Shown one piece after another: positions 46,701 to 55,787 of a stretch of DNA of 64,000 nucleotides (positions within the stretch are counted from its first letter, which is position 1; the number at the start of each line of letters is the position of its first letter). The stretch comes from Brachypodium distachyon (taxonomy: Eukaryota; Streptophyta; Magnoliopsida; Poales; Poaceae), in NCBI RefSeq assembly GCF_000005505.3, contig NC_016131.3, positions 12,111,501 through 12,175,500 of the forward strand, read 5' to 3'. Both the position numbers and the translations under genes were made by a program. The notes beneath the pieces were generated by a model. That model was not told the origin of the DNA and did not search any database. It saw only the letters and a program-made list of their open reading frames with translations.

Positions 46701-47416
46701 ATACCTAAATGGTCCAGACAATTGTTGGATAGGACCACAAATATCTCCTTGAATTCGTTCCAGGAATTGAAGTGGTTCCGCTTGTATTTTAAGATAAGAA
46801 GGTCTTAAAATTAGCTTGCCTTGTGCACATGCTGTGCACACAAAATCCTGAGATTTTGGGAATTTTGTTTTATTAAGATTATGACCAACAGAATTATTAA
46901 TAATTTTCTGTATCATCCCAATACCAGGGTGACCAAGGTGATTCATGTCAAGTCTGGAATGTATTGACATTCTGAAAAATTATTTTATACGCAACATGAG
47001 CTACAGGTTTTATGTATGTATAGTACAATCTGGACGATACAGAAGGAATTTTTTTCAAGAATTTGTTTGCCACATCCGTTACTTTTTGTAAATAGGAGAA
47101 ATTCCTCATTGTTGTCATCGTGGGTTTCTATATGAATCCCATTTTGACGGATATCCCTATAACTTATTAGAGTACGGGTTGAATCAGGATACAATAAAGC
47201 GTTTTCGATTATTATTTGTGTACCCATAGAAAATGTGATGATGGCACGTCCAGAGCCAACAATTAATGTATCGCGTCCAGCGATTGTCAAAATATTCCCT
47301 TGCATTTTAGTAAGGCAAAGTTCTTCGTCCATTTTGGATTGACTCCCGTAGAAAACTATATATGGAAAAGGAAGAATTTTAATATCATTCTTAATAGATA
47401 TATAGAGTACATACAA
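43758..47416 (-). pseudogene. Decayed copia pol region
   Basis: Open pieces in order: 47416-46985 (segment before the integrase), 46970-46560 (GAG-pre-integrase zinc-finger region and first part of integrase, HPGIGMIQ, GDICGPI), 46559-46155 (rest of integrase core with the catalytic Glu in GLAES), 46209-45379 (linker), 45372-45130 and 45117-44902 (reverse transcriptase, RYKARLVAQGF and SLYGLKQ motifs), 44645-43758 (end of reverse transcriptase and RNase H). A stop codon separates the two integrase pieces. The reverse transcriptase catalytic box reads YVDE, not the usual YVDD, with another stop just after it. No DSG protease motif was found in an open frame. Confidence 0.85.
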
Positions 47417-47601
47417 ATTTATTTATGTATTAAATTGATAATACAATATTGTAATTTACAATACATATGTCAAATATGTAGGTACCAAAGTGCTGATACA
47501 ATAATGTAATTACAATATAGATGACAACGGTCACTATAATTTATTTACAACAATACTTAGGAACGTAAATATAGATAATATCTATTTCGGAGATAGGTGA
47601 A

Positions 47602-48639
47602 CTAATTTAGATCTCCAAACATATCATTTGAAGTGAATTCAATGATCATGTTCTCCGTGCTCATTAGATCCTCAGACGATCGGATTGTCGGGTTGTTGCT
47701 TGGGTCCTTGATATCATGCGAACAACCGGCTTCTTTGGAATTGTCGGATTGGAAATTGAAGTGTGATTCAAATCTTGGTCCTTGATGAGCAGGTTGCTTG
47801 CGTCCTACGGATCGGAGGTACAGATCTATCAAATGACGAGGGGTACGGCATTTCTTTGTAATATGCTTGTAGCATCCACATTTCTGACAAACTTTAGATT
47901 TGTCGTATTGTGGTTTGAAACTGCCTTTCCCTTTTTCCTGTACACGTGGCTTATTTTTCTTGTTGCCCTTTTGCTTGCCTTTGAAGTTGTTTGGTCGATT
48001 AGCCGATCCATTGAACTTGTTTTTTTGAAAATTAGCTTGTACTTCAGGCAAAGGTGCAGCACCTAGGGGACACTGATGATGATTCCTCATTAGAAGTTCA
48101 TCATGCTTTTCGGCTTGAAGTAAAACATGGATAAGATCAGAACATCTATTGAATTGGCGTGCACGATACTGTTGCTGGAGGATCCTATCAGCCGGAAGCA
48201 TAGTGGATAAGGTTTTTTCAATCTTTTCCGCTTCAGAAGGTTCCTTCTCGCAAAATTGCAACTTTAAACAAATTTTATGAACGGCATGATTGAATTCTCC
48301 AATGGATTTAAAATCTTGTAGGCGTAGTTGAATCCATTCATGTGTGGCTTCAGGCAAAATCACGGCCTTCTGCTGTTCATATCTAGTTTGAAGGACAAGC
48401 CATAGCGTGTATGGATCTTCTTCCATGAGATACTCTAATTTGAGATCAGCATGGATGTGGTTCCTTATATTATATAAGGCATTATATTTGTATAAATCTG
48501 CGATGGGCGGTTGTCCCTCTTGAGGAGGTTGTATGGTAGCTAAAAGACCGCATGACGCAAGGCTCACTTTTACGCCCATTGCCCAAGTTGGATAGTTTTG
48601 ACCGTCGAGGGCGAGTTCCTCCAACTCTTTCCCGGTCAT
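47602..48639 (-). CDS. Copia gag polyprotein (UBN2 type)
   Basis: 345 aa, intact frame. Starts MTGKELEELALDGQNYPTWA; the middle part has the YEQQKAVILPEA and FKSIGEFNHAVHKICLKLQFC features of copia gag. A CX2CX4HX4C zinc knuckle (CQKCGCYKHITKKC) lies near residue 255. Encodes the structural protein of the element's particle. It ends before the pol segments begin, so pol is no longer in frame with it. Confidence 0.85.
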   Translation of the reverse strand: MTGKELEELALDGQNYPTWAMGVKVSLASCGLLATIQPPQEGQPPIADLYKYNALYNIRNHIHADLKLEYLMEEDPYTLWLVLQTRYEQQKAVILPEATHEWIQLRLQDFKSIGEFNHAVHKICLKLQFCEKEPSEAEKIEKTLSTMLPADRILQQQYRARQFNRCSDLIHVLLQAEKHDELLMRNHHQCPLGAAPLPEVQANFQKNKFNGSANRPNNFKGKQKGNKKNKPRVQEKGKGSFKPQYDKSKVCQKCGCYKHITKKCRTPRHLIDLYLRSVGRKQPAHQGPRFESHFNFQSDNSKEAGCSHDIKDPSNNPTIRSSEDLMSTENMIIEFTSNDMFGDLN

Positions 48640-48814
48640 TTTGTCTTACATGGGATTGAAAAAACATGGATTTTGTCAACTACTAGCAGGTAAAGTCAAA
48701 ATATTGTGGTTATTGTTGTAAAAAAATTGCAAGAAATGCATGAGATTTAATCAATGTTAAATTCATATAGTGTAGACCTCAAATACCACTTTGAAGATAA
48801 TCACCTATTATTGG

Positions 48815-49112
48815 TGTAGATCTCTCAGCCCTACGCGAAAAGTTCGCTGCTTTCAATAAGGTGTATGTTCCCACGGAACATTCAACGCCATTTAGCATTT
48901 TACCGTTATTGAAAGACTGTAGCACCTTGTGTTATTTTTTTAATTTAATATTGGAAAAGCACGTTGAAGGTAGTCATTGTGTGTATTCGATACAATGTAG
49001 ACCTCTCAGCACTACGCGGAATAATTCACTGCTTTCAATAAGGTGTATGTTCTCACGGAACATTCAACGCCTTTTACCGTTATTGAAAAACTATAGTACC
49101 TTGTGTTTCGCA
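48815..49112. repeat. Direct repeat in the copia leader
   Basis: About 115 bp starting gtagatctctcagccctacg at 48815 recurs, diverged, at 48997 (period 182), including ttcaataaggtgtatgttc and acggaacattcaacgcc. Confidence 0.8.
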
Positions 49113-49199
49113 TATATTAAATTGAGGTAGTCACATAGCGATAAATTTTGCTTATCACTAGAAGATTTTTCTTGAATCAAGTCTAATTTGGGCATTTTT

Positions 49200-49870
49200 T
49201 TATGCCATTTTGGGACTTAATCGTTGAAGCAAAACTCTCAAATATGCAAGGCCAAGGGCCGCCGGATTCTAGCCGCCGGCAGCAGAACCGGCGCGGTGTG
49301 CAGCCATGGTGGTCGCGAACTTGCGGAGAAGCCGCCTTTCCTCCGGATGGACCTCCTCAAGCCCCGGTTCGTCGCCGGCGGAGTCCTTCGCGTCAATGTC
49401 GAGCCCGGGTGGAGTAGGTGCAGCGGCGTCCTCAATCGGTGGCTCGGGCGGAGTTGGCGACGGGAGCGGCGGCACGACGCCGTCCCTTGTCGGGCACGGG
49501 CCGTCCCCGTGGACCAGGCAGAAGAGGATGTCCGGTGGTGGAGGCGGAGGGGCCAGGACAGTGGCCCAATCATCGTCTTCGGCAAGCATCGGGGCCGCCG
49601 GTCCGTTCAAAATCCAAGCCGTCGTCGGCGAGTAGACCGGCATAGCCGGCGGATCTGGTGCCGGTGCAGTTCTTGGAGGAGCCCGGCGGCGTCAAGTCCA
49701 GTAGCGACGAGTCCATCAACGACGAGCACGGGGCCCACCCGTGCGGATCCAGCGGCGTCTTGGAATCCAGCGGCGACGGCCACGGTAAGTTCGTTGCCGA
49801 CGACGTGCTTCTTGGCCCAGGAAGTCGAAGAGATCTGTGAAGAACAGGGGCAGATCGTGGATTGCCATCT
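49200..49870 (-). other. GC-rich insert in the copia leader, possible captured host sequence
   Basis: This block is very GC-rich while the rest of the element is AT-rich. On the minus strand it has an open frame 49643-49269 (124 aa, rich in proline and acidic residues: APPPPPPDILFCLVHGDG, RRLLRKFATTMAAHRAG). It lies between the 5' LTR and gag, where extra sequence can be carried without breaking the element. No host family recognised; it may also be an element-specific leader ORF. Confidence 0.45.
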
Positions 49871-49968
49871 TTTCTCACCTTTCTTCTTCTTCTTCTCTGT
49901 TGTTCTCGCTCTTTTTGTTGTTGGAGTCGCTCTTTTTGTTGTTGGAGAGACTAACGTGGCTGATAACG

Positions 49969-50162
49969 TGTTAGAATGAAATCTATGTCTCATTCCATTG
50001 AATGATGATCATATTTATACAAGGGAAGGGACACCAATACATGCATTGGTGTCCCAAGTTTTGGGCATTCGCGTCCCAATTTTGACACGAAACGGTTACA
50101 ACACTAACTGCCTAATTAACTAATAATTAATTCTAATTGATCATAAATAATTATTCTCAACA
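49969..50162 (-). repeat. 5' LTR of the copia element, 194 bp
   Basis: Same termini as the other LTR; shorter by two small deletions. Confidence 0.95.
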
Positions 50163-50167
50163 CAGAT

Positions 50168-51602
50168 AAACCTAAAATTACAACAGAAATACCCTTTAAA
50201 CCCAACTTTTTTTTTGACAAAACTTTAAAGCCAACTTCTCTAGTTGGTCATTAACATCTTGATATATCTTCAAATCTTTGGTGACGAAACCGAAACCGTA
50301 GAATACCAAACATGTATAAGAAGGATTAACAATTTAACATCGTAGATAATACACATGATTGGAAACTTGTGGTTGCTGATGCCGACAAATCAAGGACCTG
50401 CGGTGTAAAGCTGGCCAGACGAGTGGTGAATGACATTGCTAGGTATTCTGGATGGAGAAACACTCTTGGACTACACGGATGAAAATACTGCAACATGGAC
50501 AACAGTAGACCAGATGTTTTTCTTGAATGTAATTAGGGACTAATGACAATGTTTAGTGATAACATTTTAGATTCTTTATTGAGATTGAGATATTTTATAC
50601 CCTCCCAAGGGATACCTCCAAATAGTGTCGGTTACATTAAGATAGAGATGGGAAGGGGGTGCAGCAATCGTGGATACGTTTCCTTTTAAGGCATGGATTA
50701 CAACATACTCGTTCCTATTCATAACAAATGTCTTATTAACATATGTTAATTAGCTATAACGGTTATGCTCATTTTGTTTCCACTGATGTCATGTAAGCTA
50801 GGAGTAAAATGCACTAGTAATTATAAACTTGTCGTCAGGTTCAATTTAGTCTTCGTGCTCTAAAATCGCACGTTTGGATCAATGAACTTGAAACCACGAT
50901 ATAATATGGTCCTATATGGGTGCGTATTTCGCCAACTTGCTAACATACTGACAATCGAGACCCATTTTCTAACGGTCAAGCTCGATGCGGATTTGTATGG
51001 GCTCGGTAAGGAATTAGGTATTTTGTGTTGGATGGGGGATGGGGGAGGTTGGCGCAAGATTATTGAAGCTTTTACAGCACCGGGGAGAAATTGTTAGTTT
51101 AGCGGATTGGAGAAGGATTTTCCAAAGATTGCAATGGTTGCGTTCGATCGGAAAGCAGACACATCTATTAATATATGTTGCCATGTCGGCAGAATACATA
51201 TAGACACCACGTATAAGATTGTATGCACCACATTTTAACTTCATCGGCCCAAATATCCAGTCTAGAACGACGATTAAATTCAACGGAGATGACAAATTTG
51301 ATTTCTAATGATCCACTTTACAAACACCATGGGTTGATGGAGTCTGATGTCAAAGCGACAGGCAGAGCCGCGGAGCCGTCACTACATCACGGTAGATTAC
51401 CGAACGCATCCCAAAGTGCGTCAATTTGTCTTCAAAGTACGTCAAATTTATATTCGTGGCATTTTAAAAGTGTCGAATATAATCGTGTTGGCAAAAATAT
51501 GTGACACCCATTTATTGGTAAAGTGCTGTTAAAAATCAAAATTAACTACATTTGAACAAAATACGACTAGATGGAGTCTGACGTGGCAGCTTACGGCTGG
51601 AC
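50168..51602. other. Intergenic, no gene recognised
   Basis: AT-rich. The phrase gatggagtctgatgtc (51339) recurs as gatggagtctgacgtg (51571), a short direct repeat. Nothing else identified before the promoter of the next gene. Confidence 0.4.
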
Positions 51603-51610
51603 CACGTGGC
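51603..51610 (+). promoter_or_regulatory. G-box (CACGTGGC)
   Basis: A perfect CACGTGGC lies about 220 bp before the ATG of the chloroplast membrane protein gene, with a GATAA I-box-like site near 51648. This pair is frequent in light-regulated plant promoters; regulation by light is inference. Confidence 0.55.
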
Positions 51611-51765
51611 CACAACCTGTGAGCCTTTGCGGCAAATGGTGCGACGTAGATAATGAGTGAGCCAGGGGAAGTAGCACTCACCTTATCCAACTCCCCCCGT
51701 GTTTTAAGCTTGTGCAGTTGTGCGTGAACTCTTGGTCGCACGGAGAGGCAAACCAAACAGCCGCG

Positions 51766-51773
51766 CTATATGG
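51766..51773 (+). promoter_or_regulatory. Possible TATA box
   Basis: CTATATGG about 55 bp before the ATG at 51828, in the expected place for a short leader. Confidence 0.5.
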
Positions 51774-51827
51774 TCCGCCGTGCATGAGGCAGGAGAGCTC
51801 TTTTCCTCCTCTACACCCTAAACACAG

Positions 51828-52381
51828 ATGAACCCATCAGCCATGGCCACCAGGGTTGTTGCTCCTTCCTTCCTCGCCGTCGGGAGCGGTGCTTCTGTCG
51901 CTTTAGCCACCCTTCCTCTTCCGTCCAAGAAAGGCACCATTAGTAGGCGGTCCAGAATCTCCGCACAGCTCGGTACTCTGTGATTCCTCGGTTCTCTCAA
52001 GCTGTACCTTTTTATTGTTGTATGTAAGATTCAATTCGAGTCTGTACGCATGCAGGTGGTGGAGATGGGGAGACCAAGTCTGACGGCAAGAAGAAGTTCA
52101 TCACCAAAGAACAGGAACCAGAGCAGTAATTAAGCATCCACTGATCAAGCTCTACCGCTCTAGTTTCTGAATTGTGTTGTTGGTTAATTGGTTCATCAGT
52201 GGCTTGGTTAATTTGGATGGATAAAAATGCGCGCAGGTACTGGCAGACCGCGGGGGAGAGGAAGGGGGAGAACCCCATGATGACGCCGCTGCCCTACATC
52301 ATCATCTTCGGCATGTCCACACCCTTCGTCATCCTCGCCATCGCCTTCGCCAACGGCTGGATCAAGGCCCCCATCCGTTGA
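51828..52381 (+). CDS. Chloroplast-targeted single-span membrane protein, 119 aa
   Basis: Exons 51828-51972, 52056-52125, 52237-52381 join with phases 1 and 2 to 119 aa. Residues ~1-45 are Ser/Ala/Arg-rich without acidic residues until ~50, as in chloroplast transit peptides (...RRSRISAQLGGG). A charged stretch (KSDGKKKFITKEQEPEQYWQTAGERKGENP) precedes one membrane span (PLPYIIIFGMSTPFVILAIAFANGW, ~89-113) and a short tail IKAPIR. The layout fits a small thylakoid membrane protein such as an accessory photosynthetic subunit, but I do not recognise which. A second ATG 15 bp downstream (MATRVV) could also be used. The promoter has a G-box. Confidence 0.8.
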
Positions 52382-52592
52382 TCCACGGCCTGCTTCTTCA
52401 TCACTGCCTGCTATGAGATGAGAGCCACTATATGAGTTACTACTTCACTTGCTCCCCATCTGTTTTGTATGTAAATCCTCCGCTACTGCAAAGCTCTCTC
52501 TAGTAGTTAATCTGTTTCTTCAGCCAACATTTTTATATAGTAGAGTAACACATCTCGATCCGCCGTAAAACACGGCACCCCTGTATTTTGTT

Positions 52593-52717
52593 GAGAGAAT
52601 TTCATATGTGCCACTTAAAATTTGCCCGGATGCCCAAATACCACTGAGAATTGGAAACAAGAATTTGGACATTTGGACATCCGGACAAACTTTGAGTGGC
52701 AAATATGGAATTCTCTC
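52593..52717. mobile_element. Hairpin MITE of Mutator type, 125 bp
   Basis: Almost the whole element is an inverted repeat (gagagaatttcatatgtgcc against its inverted copy ggcaaatatggaattctctc, arms ~50 bp). It is flanked by 9-bp repeats with one mismatch: TATTTTGTT (52584-52592) and TGTTTTGTT (52718-52726). It lies just downstream of the membrane protein gene. Confidence 0.75.
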
Positions 52718-53147
52718 TGTTTTGTTAGGCTTACGTGCCCCCTCCACAGTTCAAGATCATCAATGGATTTGCGGAAAATGGTTGAACGCCACCCGTTCGA
52801 GTAAATAGAAACTTCAACCAGGTTAAACAAACACATATATCTAAGCACGATGTTATGGACGAGCTGAACGTATACATGTCAGGTACTTTGGCGTACACAC
52901 ATACAATACACGCGCCAATACATATATTCATTAGAAACCAGACACGGGAAAAGTGTTGAAAAGCATTTTAGTATAGCAAGATTGCTGTGATACTACAGGT
53001 AGGAAAATAGCAGAGCTGGGATCACCCCATGAGCCATTTCTCTCCATGCATTTGCTGACAAACAGGACCTATTATTCGGGAAATAACCCACATAGGTGTA
53101 CAGTCTTGTCAAGCTTTTCAGCAAAGGAGACATCATTTGGCAGTCGC

Positions 53148-55787
53148 CTAGCGCGGTTTCCTATCGAATTCTGACTCACGGCAGTGCGGGTCAAGCCAGT
53201 CGCGGCGAGAACTCTTCGGCATGCCCGTGCCATCTGTTTTAGCCCCCATGAGCTCTCTCAGGCTTTCCACCTTGTTCTCCTGAGCATTGCCAGTGGGCTT
53301 CCTGTCTGCTTCCTTTAGCTTGTTTCTGAAGCGTTGCCTACGGCCAACTGTGTTCAGCTCATGCAGCTTTGCTTGAGATGGTGGTGCCCCATGAGGTCCA
53401 AAGTACATCTTCTCCTCTTTTGCCTGTTCACGTACGGATTTACATCGCAATGAAATAATAATCAACACCAGTGCCCAGTAATTGTTTAGTGTAAAATTTA
53501 CTGACAGGTAAATCTCAGGTTGGAGATCAGGAAAAAAATAATCTAGAACTTGCCTGTGTAGGTTCACGCTCAATGGCTTTGGGGACACTAGGTGTAGCAT
53601 CATCATCATCATCTTGATTAGTCAAATTAGGAATAACAAATCCATCTGCATCTGTAATTATATCAACATTGTAAGAAACCAAATTCACCTCATGTCTTGC
53701 AACAGATTTTGAAGAACAATTGACAAAAGTATATTTGATTTTAATGTGGACAGGTTTTACACTTCTACTGGTTTGTAGGTTTATGGAGGAGCCTAGTCCC
53801 AAAACTACAAATTTTAGAAGTTTGTGGTGGTACTACTCAGAACCCTAACAATGCATTTTGATTCACTGGATAATAATGGGATGGTATGAAGCATTTTGAA
53901 TGATGTGATGCTTTCTGAGCTCTTCTTTTGCACTCAGCTCTACAAGATAAACATGTGCATTAATGCACTTCTGCAAAACTCTGCTTGGTGCTCAACTAAT
54001 GAATTAAAAATACCATTACTAAATACTCCCTCCGTCTGGGTATCTAAGGCCGATCTACCCGAAAACAAAATTCGGATATCTAAGGCATTCTCACCGGGAC
54101 CTGATCCCATCAATTTCGCTTCGGAGCCCAAGCTCATTCCCATCGATTACCGCTGCAATAACTGCTCACTAATCGCTGGTCCATCCCGAAACGTGCTCCT
54201 CTATTACTTTTCTCCCTCCTTGTAACAAATCATAACGAAGCCTTTCCTAAAACAACTCTAGGCAGTTAGGGGGAGTTTATTACGGGAGGAAAAAAAAGGG
54301 CATCGGGGTCACAACTAATTAAGGAGATTTTTTCTCTCCTGGTCGCTCTCCCCGCGCGTCTTGATTATAGCAATTTGCAAAATCAGCCCTAGATACCGGG
54401 ACGGAGGGAGTAGTACATGTTCAAGCTTCATGATACAAACACTGCTAGTAATAGGTCACTAGCATAACAGCCTGGTGGAAGGGGTTTAGTGATGCTCTTG
54501 ACGATTATCAACACCTTAAGGTCTGATAAACATTCCTATCACCAGCTTAAGGAAGAAAAATATTCCTAAGTAAGTTTGACAGAGAAACAGAACCTGGTTT
54601 ACATTTCTCTCTGACTAAATGCTCGACCCTTAGGGGAAGAAACCCAAAAGGCTTTTTTTGTAGGTCGAGGAAAGGCTACCTGAATGCCGGCTCGACCACA
54701 CGCGTGGGGAACAAACTCAGCGAGGGGCCTTTATTTGTGAGCCCTGGTTGGCAGTCCCAACACAAGGGGGTCTACCACCGTGGTATCAGCCCCAACACAA
54801 GGAGGTCTTACCACCGTGGTATCAGCCCCAACACAAGGTAGCCCCAACACAAGGGGCACCCTGATTAAATGCTGATTAGATAGCTCTATGATGTGCAAGA
54901 AGTTATGATCATAACTAGATTAGATTTAGAGCTTTAACTTTCTATTCAATGACGATTTTCTGAAATGAGGCTCATATTTAGGCATGCTTGGGAATGAAAC
55001 AAGAATCAGACCGTTCAGTTATCATCACCAATTTTATCAGAAGAAAGAATTCTCAAACTGAATCATGAAGTACTCATTCACAGAAGGCACCAAAATATCA
55101 AGACCCGAGGGAGTAGTAAACTTTATGGTTTTGAGTGGAAACTTATGTGCAACAAAAGGAGGCATACAGTATGTTCAACCTATTACATGTCAAAACATGG
55201 ATGCCCTTCACCAGTTGATTTCTTAAAACTGGCAGATCTTACAGTTTATACTAAGTACGAAATAAGAAAAAATTCACCAAAAGCAATAGGATTTTCCACC
55301 CAAAATTTCTCAATATTGCTCCATCACACAACTAGTTTCAGTCAGTTTGTGGATATCTCACATAAAGATAAGCGTAGAACACTTCAACAAACCATGTCCG
55401 TTCTGTAAAAAGAAAACCTAGCATGATTATTTCCCAGGTGATCCATACTTGTCTTGAATCGCTACCGTTGTTATTCCTCAAAAATGAAAAGGAGCATGTT
55501 TGATATATATGAGATATGTCCCAAGCAATTTCTGAATAATAGCAATTAGCAAGCTCTGTCCACATGGATCAGCATGGCTAGAAGAAAGAACAAATCATTC
55601 ACCACCTCAATCGAACATCTCTTTTACACAATCACGGCAAGAGAACAAGAGCATCGGAAGGAGGGCTTTGAGCTAGCTAAACGAGGGCGCAGAAGTGGAT
55701 GGGTCGTTATTTACCCCACTCATCATCGGAAGGAGCAGCGTCCGGCGGCGGGGGTACTTGTGCCGGCGAGGTGGGAGAGGCCGCCAT
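53148..55787 (-). CDS. Uncharacterised 148-aa plant protein
   Basis: Exons on the minus strand: 55787-55715, 53651-53554, 53423-53148 (447 nt, 148 aa). The join WG|AT across the 2.06-kb intron 1 gives SDDEWDADGFVIPNL, and intron 2 has a GC donor (ACACAG|GCAAGTT) with acceptor GTGAACAG. The protein is hydrophilic: Pro/Ala-rich start, acidic NQDDDDDATPS, then EEKMYFGPHGAPPSQ and a basic, charged C-terminal part (RRQRFRNKLKEADRK, VESLRELMGAK, RRDWLDPHCRESEFDRK). No signal or membrane segment. I do not recognise a named family; the regular splice phases and charge pattern argue that it is a real gene. Intron 1 contains a 385-bp MITE and a short tandem repeat. Confidence 0.7.
54026..54410. mobile_element. 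MITE, 385 bp, in intron 1 of the 148-aa gene
   Basis: TA at 54024-54025 and 54411-54412. Ends ctccctccgtctgggtatct and inverted agataccgggacggagggag. The interior is largely non-palindromic, so it belongs to a longer Stowaway-type family than the ~110-bp ones. Confidence 0.88.
54756..54858. repeat. Short tandem repeat, 35-36-bp unit
   Basis: Units starting cccaacacaagg at 54756, 54791 and 54827, with a truncated one at 54843; each full unit contains taccaccgtggtatcag. Confidence 0.85.

Larger units (their letters stand above)
43194..50162 (-). mobile_element. Full-length but decayed Ty1/copia retrotransposon, 6.97 kb
   Basis: Two LTRs (43194-43408 and 49969-50162) begin TGTTAGAATG and end TCTCAACA on the plus strand, and a perfect 5-bp duplication CAGAT flanks the whole (43189-43193, 50163-50167). 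Coding order on the minus strand is gag, protease/integrase, reverse transcriptase, RNase H, the copia order. The site after the 5' LTR (right side) reads cgttatcagcc, only partly like an initiator-Met primer-binding site. A purine-rich ggagag precedes the 3' LTR. Several in-frame stops and frame changes make it non-autonomous now. Confidence 0.95.

Noticed and set aside
49224..49979. 251-codon plus-strand frame over the copia leader and LTR
   Set aside because: Runs against the element's orientation and into the LTR; composition-driven, no domain.
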